25,007 nucleotides of DNA, taken from positions 1 through 25,007 of IMG/VR virus record IMGVR_UViG_3300030099_000086; one strand, written 5' to 3'. This DNA comes from a virus. The position numbers and the translations under genes were made by a program. Below, in pieces: positions 1 through 6,735 of the stretch (position 1 is the first letter of the stretch; each line of letters opens with the position of its first letter). The notes below the pieces were generated by a model. That model was not told the origin of the DNA. It did not search any database and saw only the letters and a list, made by a program, of their open reading frames with translations.

Positions 1-1
1 T

Positions 2-259
2 AAGGTACGTTTGACCGCCACAGCCCGTGAGATTGCTGTTTATGAGTATGTTTTGTTTTATCTTAACCCAATGCTAGGGCCTGAAGAGCGTAAGATGGTA
101 TGGGCTAGGTCTATTCGTGTACCCTGGCATTTTATTGGCAGCAATATACTTAAATGCAGTCGGCATACGGCTAAGAAACGATACATGGAAACTATTCGGT
201 TGTTGCGTATGAGAATATTAATTAGTGACGAATTGACAAAAAAATTACCACGATTGTAG
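2..259 (+). CDS. DUF6362-like helix-turn-helix protein, 5' truncated
   Basis: The reading frame is open to the left edge, so the start is missing. The TTG at base 11 is only an apparent start. The visible part has the order expected of DUF6362-type phage proteins: an AREI segment, then P-E-E-R-K-M-V-W-A-R, a short helix with V-P-W, and a C-S-R-H-T-A-K-K-R recognition-helix-like stretch. In that family these form a small helix-turn-helix DNA-binding fold, often encoded near terminase genes. That position fits here: the HGGxSTGP protein and small terminase follow directly. The role is unknown; a packaging-associated or regulatory DNA-binding protein is an inference. The family call is from memory of the motif, and the helix-turn-helix reading is the surer part. 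The stop lies 12 bases before a promoter-like element, so it probably ends an upstream operon. Confidence 0.6.
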   Translation, partial: KVRLTATAREIAVYEYVLFYLNPMLGPEERKMVWARSIRVPWHFIGSNILKCSRHTAKKRYMETIRLLRMRILISDELTKKLPRL

Positions 260-270
260 CTGTGTTTTTA

Positions 271-322
271 TTTTTGACAAGTTGACCCGAATAATCTACC
301 AAATAGTATATAATCAGCAAAT
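271..322 (+). promoter_or_regulatory. Promoter-like repeated element, copy 1
   Basis: A non-coding element whose twin lies at 19340-19391. Aligned without gaps the two match at 38 of 52 positions. Shared parts are TTTTTGACA (271-279), CCGAATAA plus CTA (287-298), a perfect TATAAT box (309-314) followed by C, and CAAAT (318-322). TTGACA to TATAAT is 29 bases in both copies, too long for an ordinary -35/-10 pair. A second TTGACC (282-287) is 21 bases from the TATAAT. I infer an activator-dependent or phage-specific promoter. If transcription starts about 7 bases after TATAAT, the next gene's ATG at 327 would be almost leaderless. Confidence 0.6.
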
Positions 323-326
323 CATT

Positions 327-653
327 ATGCCAGGAAGACCTAGCCGTAAAGTGTTTTGTCAAAGTATGACAAGACGCAGCAACTATACTGTACAGTGCAA
401 AGCCAAGGGATACCTTATGAAATCTGGTTATTACCGTTGTAAAAACCATGGCGGCATGAGTACAGGGCCAACATCTATTGAAGGTAAAATAAAAGCATTG
501 AAGAACTTAGTATCAATGCAAAACAAAACTGATGATGAAATTAGAGCAATACTCGGACAAGATACTAGAGCAACTACAGCTCGGCACACCACTGACCAAG
601 ATCTGCAAGCAGAAAGATATGCCAGGTCTGACAACAGTGTACAAGTGGGCTAG
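327..653 (+). CDS. HGGxSTGP-motif zinc-binding-like protein
   Basis: A 108-residue protein starting M-P-G-R-P-S-R. It carries Cys24, then a Y-R-C-K-N-H-G-G stretch (Cys38, His41) followed by S-T-G-P and E-G-K. This is the signature of the small phage and prophage proteins named for their HGGxSTGP motif, in which Cys and His residues probably bind a metal. The biochemical function is not established to my knowledge. The gene directly precedes and overlaps the small terminase by 122 bases in another frame, so a packaging role is plausible but inferred. ATG 327 was chosen over an upstream in-frame start at 282 because the latter lies inside the promoter-like element and the family motif begins later. 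No Shine-Dalgarno sequence is visible; with the TATAAT at 309-314 the message may be nearly leaderless. The last ~40 residues look unlike the family and may exist only because of the overlap. Confidence 0.7.
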   Translation: MPGRPSRKVFCQSMTRRSNYTVQCKAKGYLMKSGYYRCKNHGGMSTGPTSIEGKIKALKNLVSMQNKTDDEIRAILGQDTRATTARHTTDQDLQAERYARSDNSVQVG

Positions 654-999
654 AGAGAACAAAGAGTTTGCAGCAGACTTACAAGAAGCACGCAAGACTG
701 GAGCAGCAACGTGGTTAGACAGATGCTTAGAACTATTAGAGCAGAAGGATATACCACCTAATCAGCTAGGCTTTTTGCGTGAGCAGATGCATCACTACCG
801 TTGGTTAGCCAGCAAGCTAATCAGTGTGTACGGTGATAAGTCAGAAGTTAAACAGACAGGAGAGAGTACGATTAAGGTGATGTGGGAGTCAGATATACCG
901 ACTTCTACACATAACACGCAAGGTCTCGCACACGGGGGAGGAGTCCAGGAAATCCAGGAAAAAAAACAGCTGAGCAACCCAGAGGCTGACCCAAGGTAG
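532..999 (+). CDS. terS: Terminase small subunit
   Basis: A 155-residue protein with the features of small-terminase DNA-recognition subunits: an N-terminal helix (Y-S-D-K-I-L), a C-K-Q-K-D-M-P-G-L-T-T-V-Y-K-W helix-turn-helix (about residues 25-40), then E-F-A-A-D-L-Q-E-A-R and a C-terminal segment with W-L-A-S-K-L-I and Y-G-D-K. The order and Y-G-D-K ending match the Sf6-type small terminase family. It would bind the packaging-start site and hand DNA to the large subunit encoded after one small gene. The frame is closed by a stop at 508-510, so the start must be ATG 532 or 535, inside the preceding gene; no clear ribosome-binding site is seen. The last ~30 residues are polar and glycine-rich, without family resemblance. 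Subunit assignment is confident; DNA site unknown. Confidence 0.85.
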   Translation: MMKLEQYSDKILEQLQLGTPLTKICKQKDMPGLTTVYKWARENKEFAADLQEARKTGAATWLDRCLELLEQKDIPPNQLGFLREQMHHYRWLASKLISVYGDKSEVKQTGESTIKVMWESDIPTSTHNTQGLAHGGGVQEIQEKKQLSNPEADPR

Positions 1000-1024
1000 A
1001 TTTTTGGGGCGTAGCCTAGTGTTT

Positions 1025-1057
1025 GTGTGGTATGTGTACCCACACACACATATTTTT
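1025..1057 (+). terminator. Hairpin with T run after small terminase
   Basis: GTGTGG (1025-1030) pairs with CCACAC (1040-1045), extended by TA/TA with one bulged C and a TGTG loop. A run of six Ts follows at 1052-1057. It could be a weak terminator or a message-processing hairpin between the terminase genes. A strong terminator would be unexpected here because the large subunit lies downstream. The surrounding 1000-1136 stretch also holds an alternating TA run at 1101-1115 and no other gene I can support. Confidence 0.3.
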
Positions 1058-1136
1058 TGGCAGAAAACCAGGCTCGACCACCCCCAAAGCCGCCTGCCTG
1101 TATTATATATATATACATAGGACTTGAGAACGGACG

Positions 1137-1313
1137 ATGACAGACAAACCAGATGTGAAAGCAGCGGTCTATTTTGACGAACACCAAAAGAAAGTGATTG
1201 TCGAGATTGGCACTTTTGAAGATAACGCAGATGCAAAGGAGGCGTGCGATTTCATAATATCACTACTCGATCTGCACAAAACAAGTGTGCCGTTTGATGC
1301 CACGGTTCATTAA
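1137..1313 (+). CDS. Small conserved-looking protein before terL
   Basis: A 58-residue acidic protein (M-T-D-K-P-D-V-K-A-A start). Its stop overlaps the large-terminase ATG in a TAATG arrangement, a strong sign that it is translated and coupled. The middle, E-I-G-T-F-E-D-N-A-D-A-K-E-A, followed by a hydrophobic C-D-F-I-I-S-L-L-D-L helix, suggests a tiny beta-alpha fold. No catalytic residues or membrane segment are apparent. I do not recognise a named family. Short proteins of this general look occur next to phage terminases, but no function should be assumed. The start has only a weak GGA upstream (1132-1134). The ORF is real on grounds of codon usage like its neighbours and the tight junction. 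Confidence 0.6.
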   Translation: MTDKPDVKAAVYFDEHQKKVIVEIGTFEDNADAKEACDFIISLLDLHKTSVPFDATVH

Positions 1314-2596
1314 TGGAAGTTATCAAGATACCGTATTCACCTAGGCCGCAGCAAAAGGTGCTACATGATGCGTTGCAAAACTATAGGTTTGCAGTGTGCG
1401 TGATGCACAGACGGGGCGGCAAAACGATATTTTCGATCAACCATCTTATCAAAGAAGCGTTGATCACAAAGCATAAGGATTTTAGAGGAGCTTTCTTTTG
1501 CCCGACTAGGGTGCAAGCAAAGCAGGTGGCCTGGGATTACGTTAAAGAATATTCCAGGATGATACCTGGCATGAAGTTCAATGAGACTGAGCTGCGTGCT
1601 GACTTTCCAAACGGGTCAAGAATAACTTTGTTTGGATCAGAAAACATTGACGCAGCCAGGGGGCTGCGGCTAGACCTTGTAGTAAACGATGAGTATGCAC
1701 AAATGGACAGCAGAATGTTCAGTGAAGTGCAGAGGCCAGCCATAGCTGACCGTCAAGGCAAGGTAATATTCATTGGTACTCCTAATGGTATGGATGCGTT
1801 TTATCATCTATACGAGGATGCCAAGGCAAACAAAGAGTGGTTTACTTGCTTGTTTAAGGTAAGTGACACACAACTACTGCCACAAGAAGAGTTAGACTCT
1901 GCAAAGAAGCTGATGACAGAAGATCAGTACATGCAAGAGTTTGAGTGCAGCTGGACTGCTAATGTATCAGGTGCAATCTATGGTAAGTATATTGAAAAAC
2001 TAGAACAGGAGAAACGAATTGGACTATATCCGTATGATGCTGGCTACCCTGTGGACGTATATTTCGACCTGGGTATCTCCGATCAAACGTGTCTTTTATT
2101 CACTCAAACAATTGGTCGAGGACTATTCATCATTGACTGTTATTCTAATAGCAATTATGGCCTTGATCATTATGCTCAAGTTATAAAAGACCGAAACTAT
2201 TTGATTAGAAACTACATCTTTCCGCACGATGTTGCTGTCAGAGAGATGTCAACGGGCCACTCTAGGCAAGAGTATGCGTATCAGTTAGGCATGCGGCCTA
2301 TAAAGATATGCCCTAAGTTGCCGATAGAAGATGGGCTGCACGCAGGACAAATGCTGCTGTCAAAAACTTTTATAGACAGAGAAAAGTGCAAACCGTTTCT
2401 TGATGCTATGAAATGGTATCACAGAAAGTTTATTGATAAGGACAAAACATTTTCTAGACCCGTGCATGATTGGTCTAGTCATTTTGCAGACTGCTGGAGA
2501 TATGTAGCAGTGGCACATAAAGAATTAGATTTAAACCAACTACGACCACCGCAGAAAGAGGCTGCTGGTCTACACTACAATCCATTAGGAGATTAA
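1313..2596 (+). CDS. terL: Terminase large subunit (packaging ATPase and nuclease)
   Basis: A 427-residue DNA-packaging motor that pumps the genome through the portal and cuts it. Walker A is H-R-R-G-G-K-T (residues 32-38), Walker B is L-D-L-V-V-N-D-E-Y (120-128, Asp126/Glu127), and the coupling motif is G-T-P-N-G (155-159). The C-terminal RNase H-like nuclease has D-L-G-I-S-D (Asp252 and Asp257) and a closing S-H-F-A-D (Asp393). All expected motifs are present and the length is slightly short of, but within, the usual range. The start overlaps the preceding stop as TAATG. The gene end encodes AGGAG (2587-2591), the ribosome-binding site for the next gene. In T7 the terminase genes lie after the fibre; here they precede the portal, so this is not a simple T7 gene order. 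Confidence 0.95.
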   Translation: MEVIKIPYSPRPQQKVLHDALQNYRFAVCVMHRRGGKTIFSINHLIKEALITKHKDFRGAFFCPTRVQAKQVAWDYVKEYSRMIPGMKFNETELRADFPNGSRITLFGSENIDAARGLRLDLVVNDEYAQMDSRMFSEVQRPAIADRQGKVIFIGTPNGMDAFYHLYEDAKANKEWFTCLFKVSDTQLLPQEELDSAKKLMTEDQYMQEFECSWTANVSGAIYGKYIEKLEQEKRIGLYPYDAGYPVDVYFDLGISDQTCLLFTQTIGRGLFIIDCYSNSNYGLDHYAQVIKDRNYLIRNYIFPHDVAVREMSTGHSRQEYAYQLGMRPIKICPKLPIEDGLHAGQMLLSKTFIDREKCKPFLDAMKWYHRKFIDKDKTFSRPVHDWSSHFADCWRYVAVAHKELDLNQLRPPQKEAAGLHYNPLGD

Positions 2597-2597
2597 T

Positions 2598-2894
2598 ATG
2601 GGATTTTTAAAACCAAAAACAATTGTAATGCCACAGGCGGCACAAGCACCTGTGTCAGCAAGCAAAGTTGCACCACCGCCTGCAACCATAGAGGACACTT
2701 ATGCTAAGAAAAAAGATGATACGATTATTGTTAAAGATGCTGAAGGCAAAGAAACAGGAGAAGAAACGACAGCCGCAAAAGAAGCAGAGAAAAAAATTAA
2801 GAGGAAAAAGGCAGGCATGACTACGACTATACTGACTAGCCCATCAGGTGTAGATGAAGATGCCAATATATTTAGAAAATCATTATTAGGTTGA
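2598..2894 (+). CDS. Small accessory protein with C-terminal LLG signature
   Basis: A 98-residue protein with N-terminal M-G-F-L-K-P-K, a proline/alanine-rich segment (about 11-30), a charged lysine/glutamate-rich helix (about 35-73), then T-T-T-I-L-T-S-P-S-G and the ending N-I-F-R-K-S-L-L-G. The T-I-L-T-S-P-x-G plus terminal LLG arrangement recalls small proteins I associate with terminase/portal neighbourhoods of podoviruses; their function is unknown to me. It shares both ends with the product of 3286-3759 (M-G-F-[LI]; [NV]-I-F-R-x-[ST]-L-L-G), so the two are paralogous or built alike. The AGGAG at 2587-2591 gives a well-spaced start. A virion or assembly role is inferred from position only. 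The stop overlaps the next gene's probable start. Confidence 0.75.
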   Translation: MGFLKPKTIVMPQAAQAPVSASKVAPPPATIEDTYAKKKDDTIIVKDAEGKETGEETTAAKEAEKKIKRKKAGMTTTILTSPSGVDEDANIFRKSLLG

Positions 2895-3310
2895 TTGATA
2901 TTATCAGAGTGTACGGTCACGAAGAACTATACAGCTTCTTGACTGCAATTAAGTACCCGTACTTAGAAACACATAACGAAATAATTTATTATGCAAAAAT
3001 ATTTAAATTTGTACACGATCAGAATACGGCTGGATTTGTGTGGCTATATGACATCCAGGATGGGATGTTCCACACGCATCTTGTTATAGCTGACGAGTAC
3101 AAAGGAAGAATACTAACACGCAAGGTTGTAAATAATTTTTATAACTTTGCATACGGTTTGGGAGCAAAGACTTTAGTGGCAAGCCCAATACCTAAGAAAC
3201 TTATAGAACTTTACAAACGCATAGGCTGGACACAGTACAAACGTAACGAGTCCAGGCTAGACTTGCCCTACCAATGGAGAAAAAAATGGGATTTATACCA
3301 AAGCCAGTAA
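2891..3310 (+). CDS. GNAT-like acetyltransferase
   Basis: A protein of up to 139 residues with the GNAT fold pattern: a beta strand (A-G-F-V-W-L-Y), a second strand with T-H-L-V-I, then D-E-Y-K-G-R-I-L-T (about residues 75-85) as a diverged acetyl-CoA-binding loop, a helix, a strand (K-T-L-V-A-S) and the closing K-K-L-I-E-L-Y-K-R-I-G-W typical of the last GNAT helix-strand. The substrate is unknown; modification of a host or virion protein is possible. No ATG lies near the start: a TTG at 2891 overlaps the preceding stop, and GTG 2909 is an alternative. The last 25 bases overlap the start region of the next gene. A second GNAT-like gene lies at 11812-12252. Fold call fairly sure, activity unproven. 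Confidence 0.7.
   Translation: MIDIIRVYGHEELYSFLTAIKYPYLETHNEIIYYAKIFKFVHDQNTAGFVWLYDIQDGMFHTHLVIADEYKGRILTRKVVNNFYNFAYGLGAKTLVASPIPKKLIELYKRIGWTQYKRNESRLDLPYQWRKKWDLYQSQ
3276..3279 (+). promoter_or_regulatory. Ribosome-binding site deciding the start at 3286
   Basis: GGAG at 3276-3279 lies six bases before ATG 3286, while the upstream ATG at 3274 overlaps this GGAG and has no such signal. The 3286 start gives a product beginning M-G-F-I-P-K-P, matching the M-G-F-L-K-P start of the product of 2598-2894. Both points favour 3286. Confidence 0.65.
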
Positions 3311-3759
3311 TAGAATTAGTTGACAAGGTGATTGATGTTATACCTGAAGTACAAGCACCACCACCACCTGCACCCGCACCCACACCTGCACCAGTAGCAC
3401 CTACACCACCACCGCCTCCACCTGGGCCAACACCAGCAGAAATAGCAGCAGAAAAAGCTAGAAAAGAAGCTGCTGCAAAAAAAGCAGCACAAGAGGCAGC
3501 AGCTAAGAAAGCAGCAGAGGAAGCAGCTAAAAAGAAAGCAGCTGAAGAAGCAGCGGCCAAAAAAGCCGCAGAAGAAGCAGCGGCAGCCAAAGCAGCGGCA
3601 GCAGCCGACAAAGCTGCGGGAGCTACAGCAGAGCTTGGAGCATATTCTGCAACTGCAAATCAAAGTCGTATTTCAAAACAAAGAAAACCTTTGATACAAA
3701 CATCCAGTAAAGGTGTGCTTGGTGATCCTGTTATATTTAGACCAACATTGCTCGGCTAA
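3286..3759 (+). CDS. Proline-rich, Ala/Lys-helical accessory protein with LLG terminus
   Basis: A 157-residue protein of low complexity. After M-G-F-I-P-K-P and a short amphipathic segment comes a proline-rich stretch (about residues 24-47), then a long Ala/Lys/Glu helix (about 50-114) made of imperfect A-A-K-K-A-A-E-E repeats, likely a coiled coil or single helix. The C-terminal part ends D-P-V-I-F-R-P-T-L-L-G. The two ends resemble the product of 2598-2894, so the centre seems to have been expanded by repeat growth. Function unknown. The rod-like centre and place between terminase and portal suggest a head-assembly or virion linker, by inference only. Start chosen at 3286 because of GGAG and the paralogous N-terminus. 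Stop overlaps the next ATG (TAATG). Confidence 0.7.
   Translation: MGFIPKPVIELVDKVIDVIPEVQAPPPPAPAPTPAPVAPTPPPPPPGPTPAEIAAEKARKEAAAKKAAQEAAAKKAAEEAAKKKAAEEAAAKKAAEEAAAAKAAAAADKAAGATAELGAYSATANQSRISKQRKPLIQTSSKGVLGDPVIFRPTLLG
3346..3611 (+). repeat. Low-complexity coding repeat (Pro then Ala/Lys/Glu)
   Basis: The DNA is dominated first by CCA/CCT-type proline codons and then by GCA/GCT with AAA and GAA codons. It encodes the proline-rich segment and the imperfect A-A-K-K-A-A-E-E helix of the host gene. Such tracts change length easily by slippage, so length variation among relatives is expected. Confidence 0.7.
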
Positions 3760-3941
3760 TGTATCAATCTAACAACATGCTATCTGCACCCTTTAGTTCT
3801 CCAATAAAGTTTGCAGCGGCAACAGACATGACTAAATCACTCAAGCCAAAACAAAAACAAGGCAAAGTTTTTACAGAGTTCAACAATATGTTTGGACTAA
3901 ATCCAATGCGTCAGGGTAAAAAAACTTTGATGGGATATTAA
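3759..3941 (+). CDS. Small basic protein with terminal TLMGY
   Basis: A 60-residue protein starting directly at the previous stop (TAATG) and ending two bases before the portal ATG. The N-terminal half is polar; the middle is lysine-rich (S-L-K-P-K-Q-K-Q-G-K), then F-N-N-M-F-G-L and the ending Q-G-K-K-T-L-M-G-Y. It carries the shared [ST]-L-x-G terminal signature with one extra tyrosine, the only copy not ending exactly in glycine. No family is recognised. The tight packing and upstream/downstream coupling support that it is translated. A role in head or portal assembly is a guess from position. Confidence 0.65.
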   Translation: MYQSNNMLSAPFSSPIKFAAATDMTKSLKPKQKQGKVFTEFNNMFGLNPMRQGKKTLMGY

Positions 3942-3942
3942 T

Positions 3943-5532
3943 ATGAAAGCTAACGAGCTAACAAAACAATTTGATAAACTAAAGGCTTCACGGGCAAACT
4001 GGGAAAGTCACTGGCAAGAAGTTGCTGACTTTTGTTTGCCAAGAAGGGCAGATGTAACAAAGTCAAGAAGCAAAGGAGATAAACGCACAGAACAAATATT
4101 TGATGGCACAGCTCTTCACGCACTTGAACTTTTGTCATCATCACTGCACAGCATGCTTACAAACTCAGCCTCCCCCTGGTTTGACATGCGTTTTAAAGAC
4201 GAGTCATTTAGAAATGACGAAGAAGCTCTTGAGTGGTTAGAAACATCAACAAGAGTTATGTATATGGCGTTTGCTAGGTCAAACTTTCAACAAGAGGTAC
4301 ACGAAGTTTATACAGACCTAGTTGCATTTGGCACAGCTTGCATGCTCATAGAGCCAGACGATGAAAACGTATTACGTTTTAACACAAGACATATCAGAGA
4401 AGTGTATGCAGCTGAGAACCACAAAGGCGTAGTAGACACAGTACACCGTGAGTTTAAGATGACAGCAGAGGCTGCATTTAGAAAGTTTGGTGAGGCGTTG
4501 CCAAAGGTCATACTAAAAAAAGTAAAAGACCATCCATACGAAGAAGTTACCTTACATCATTGTGTCAAACCAAACGACAAATTAAATCCATACAAACTTG
4601 ATAACAAGTCTATGGCTTTTTCATCTATCTATTATCACAAAGATGAAAACCATATTATATCTGTGGGCGGTTACAGAGAGTTTCCGTACATAGTTCCAAG
4701 ATATTTAAAATCATCTAGTGAAGTGTATGGGCGTTCACCGTCTATGACAGCACTGCCTGATATAAAAATGTTAAACAAGATGGCAGAAACAACCATCAAG
4801 GCTGCACAAAAAATGGTAGATCCCCCGCTTCTTGTGCCAGATGATAGTTTTATTTTGCCAGTAAGAACACAACCAGGCGGATTAAATTTTTATAGGTCAG
4901 GATCAAGAGATCGTATAGAGCCACTTAACATAGGTGCAAACACACCTGTTGGCATAAATCTAGAAGAGCAAAGACGTAGAGCTATACAACAAGTTTATTT
5001 TATAGATCAACTTATCTCTGAGCAAAACCAACGTATGACTGCAACAGAAGTGATGCAGCGTAACGAAGAAAAAATGAGATTGCTTGCACCAGTCTTAGGC
5101 AGACTGCAAGCAGAGATGTTGCGTCCATTAATTGACAGAGTGTTTAATATATTGCTGAGAAATAAAAAATTACCTGAGCCACCACCACAACTACAAGGTG
5201 AAACTATTGACATTGAGTATGTATCACCGCTTGCAAGATCACAAAGACAAGGTGATGTACAAGCTATACTCAGAACTATGGAGATGATAGCTCCACTTAG
5301 TGACAGGCTACCTGTCATGGATCACATTGATCCTGATATGCTTGTTAAACATGTTACAGATGTTCTAGGCGTTCCTCGCAAAGTTCTGCGATCTGATCAA
5401 GAGATTGCAGAGATTAGAACCAACCGAGCCAATGCAGAGGCAGAAGCTGCACAGCAGCAAGCGTTGATGCAAGAAGCTCAAGCAACTGGACAACTTGCTC
5501 CTATGGCAAAAGTCCTATCTGAAGGAGGATAA
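3943..5532 (+). CDS. Portal (head-tail connector) protein
   Basis: A 529-residue protein matching the podoviral head-tail connecting protein family: the N-terminal helix with R-A-N-W-E-S-H-W-Q-E-V-A-D-F, the L-L-S-S-S-L-H-S-M-L-T-N segment with P-W-F near residue 80, and a C-terminal half with E-Q-N-Q-R-M-T-A-T-E-V (about 362-372) and repeated helices. The length is normal for the family. It would form the dodecameric ring at one head vertex, receiving DNA from terminase and later binding tail tube A. The C-terminal ~40 residues are Ala/Gln/Glu-rich, as in crown or barrel regions. The gene end encodes a GAAGGAGG ribosome-binding site for the next gene, whose ATG follows the stop directly. Confidence 0.93.
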   Translation: MKANELTKQFDKLKASRANWESHWQEVADFCLPRRADVTKSRSKGDKRTEQIFDGTALHALELLSSSLHSMLTNSASPWFDMRFKDESFRNDEEALEWLETSTRVMYMAFARSNFQQEVHEVYTDLVAFGTACMLIEPDDENVLRFNTRHIREVYAAENHKGVVDTVHREFKMTAEAAFRKFGEALPKVILKKVKDHPYEEVTLHHCVKPNDKLNPYKLDNKSMAFSSIYYHKDENHIISVGGYREFPYIVPRYLKSSSEVYGRSPSMTALPDIKMLNKMAETTIKAAQKMVDPPLLVPDDSFILPVRTQPGGLNFYRSGSRDRIEPLNIGANTPVGINLEEQRRRAIQQVYFIDQLISEQNQRMTATEVMQRNEEKMRLLAPVLGRLQAEMLRPLIDRVFNILLRNKKLPEPPPQLQGETIDIEYVSPLARSQRQGDVQAILRTMEMIAPLSDRLPVMDHIDPDMLVKHVTDVLGVPRKVLRSDQEIAEIRTNRANAEAEAAQQQALMQEAQATGQLAPMAKVLSEGG

Positions 5533-5766
5533 ATGAATGTACAAGAAGAAAAAGAAAAAGAAAAAATAGTTCAGCAGCTTATAGCTGACTACAAATTCGT
5601 ATTTAGTTCGGAAGAGGGCATGCGTGTTCTTGCAGACCTAAAACGAAGACTACACTATTTTACAACAACAAATGTAAAAGGTGACTCACATGAGAGTGCT
5701 TTTCTAGAAGGACAAAGAGCAGCAATCTTGTGGATTGATAATATCATCAAACAAAAGGAGAGATAA
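5533..5766 (+). CDS. Bbp19-like small protein
   Basis: A 77-residue protein with an initial Lys/Glu-rich helix, then F-S-S-E-E-G-M-R-V-L-A-D-L-K-R-R (about 25-40) and H-E-S-A-F-L-E-G-Q-R-A-A-I-L-W-I (about 54-69). The pairing of a V-L-x-D-L segment with a later F-x-E-G-Q-R helix is the pattern of the Bbp19-type small phage proteins encoded between portal and scaffold. Their molecular role is not known to me. It is entirely embedded in the portal-scaffold operon: start touches the portal stop, stop touches the scaffold ATG, and AAGGAG near 5755-5760 serves the scaffold gene. Confidence 0.7.
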   Translation: MNVQEEKEKEKIVQQLIADYKFVFSSEEGMRVLADLKRRLHYFTTTNVKGDSHESAFLEGQRAAILWIDNIIKQKER

Positions 5767-6618
5767 ATGTCAGAAGAAGTACAGACAACTGTAGCGGAGG
5801 AGCAACAAACTCCCACGCAATCTGCAACGACAACTGAAACACCTGCTAGATTTATAGACGGTCTAGCGGAAGATATAAGAAACGAACCGTCATTGCAAAA
5901 CATACAAGACGTGGATCAACTAGCTAAAGGCTACGTTCACGCACAACGAATGGTAGGGGCTGACAAAATACCACTACCTAATAAACACGCAACTGACGAA
6001 GATTGGAATCAATTCTATTCAAGACTTGGTAGACCAGACACACCTGAAGGTTACGAAGTGCAGTACACACCGCCAGCGGAAGGGTACGAAGCAACTAACT
6101 TACCAGGATTTCAAGAAGCAGCTTATAAGGCAGGACTAAATTCTAACCAGGCTCAACAATTATTGAACTGGTATTCAGGATTAGAAACTGCTGCTATAGA
6201 AACAAACGAAGCTGCATCTGAAATGCACCGCACAACAGCAGAGCAAGACCTTAGACAAGACTGGGGTTTAGCTTACGATAAAAAATTATCAGAAGCTAAC
6301 GGTGTGTTTCAAAAATTCTTTGGAAGTGATATGGCACAGGTTACACTAGAAGATGGATCATTGCTAGGCAACAATCCACAGTTTATTAGAGCTTTGACAA
6401 ATTTAGCCGCTAATTTTTCTGAGGACACTATAACAGCAGACCAAACATCTTCTGGTGCTATGACACCGCAAGAAGCACAGGCAGAAATAAACAAACTGAC
6501 TGCCCCAGGCACTGCGTATTGGGATAAATTACATCCTAATCACCAACAAGCTGTGGACGATGTTTTTGCGTTACGTCAAATGGCACACCCAGATTTAACA
6601 GAACAATCCAAGACTTAG
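5767..6618 (+). CDS. Scaffolding (capsid assembly) protein
   Basis: A 283-residue, strongly acidic protein just before the major capsid gene, where podoviral scaffolds are encoded. The N-terminal ~30 residues are Thr/Glu/Gln-rich and unstructured. The core has D-Q-L-A-K-G-Y-V-H-A-Q-R-M-V-G (about 51-65), the L-G-R-P-D-T-P-E-G-Y-E-V segment (about 87-98), and helices with Q-A-Q-Q-L-L-N-W-Y. These are typical of marine podovirus scaffolds. The C-terminal part (P-G-T-A-Y-W-D-K-L-H-P-N-H) is also a frequent pattern in this group. It would line the inside of the procapsid and leave or be degraded on packaging. No protease motif is visible in it. Ends 117 bases before the capsid ATG. Confidence 0.85.
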   Translation: MSEEVQTTVAEEQQTPTQSATTTETPARFIDGLAEDIRNEPSLQNIQDVDQLAKGYVHAQRMVGADKIPLPNKHATDEDWNQFYSRLGRPDTPEGYEVQYTPPAEGYEATNLPGFQEAAYKAGLNSNQAQQLLNWYSGLETAAIETNEAASEMHRTTAEQDLRQDWGLAYDKKLSEANGVFQKFFGSDMAQVTLEDGSLLGNNPQFIRALTNLAANFSEDTITADQTSSGAMTPQEAQAEINKLTAPGTAYWDKLHPNHQQAVDDVFALRQMAHPDLTEQSKT

Positions 6619-6626
6619 GACTCTGT

Positions 6627-6704
6627 TTGACAGCTGAGTATAGATCAGCCGATGAACAATCGTAAAATGTAAGAGAACCCGTAAGGACAATTTTCTGATT
6701 TTTT
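6627..6704 (+). promoter_or_regulatory. Capsid-gene leader with hairpin and promoter-like boxes
   Basis: The 117-base gap before the capsid gene is the longest break within the head operon. It holds TTGACA (6627-6632), a perfect inverted repeat GCTGA/TCAGC (6633-6637 and 6645-6649, seven-base loop), a TAAAAT box (6663-6668) 30 bases after TTGACA, and a T8 run (6697-6704). The TTGACA-TAAAAT distance resembles the 29 bases in the two promoter-like elements, but the CCGAATAA core is absent. It may be a diverged promoter, a processing site or a leader stabilising the capsid message. Confidence 0.35.
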
Positions 6705-6735
6705 TTAACTTAACATTGTAAAGAAGGAGGACTCC

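Noticed and set aside
282-326. Upstream start of the HGGxSTGP gene at 282
   Set aside because: It would place the first 15 codons in the promoter-like element, and the added residues do not resemble the family.
1101-1115. Alternating TA run as a promoter for terL
   Set aside because: It can be read as a -10 box, but no -35 or repeated-element core lies at a sensible distance, and terL is coupled to the 58-residue gene.
3317-3322. Further TTGACA boxes (3317 and several others in genes)
   Set aside because: They lie within coding sequence without the CCGAATAA core or a TATAAT at the 29-base distance.
6627-6644. TTGACA followed by TATAGA as an ordinary promoter
   Set aside because: Only six bases separate the boxes, and TATAGA is the loop of the hairpin.
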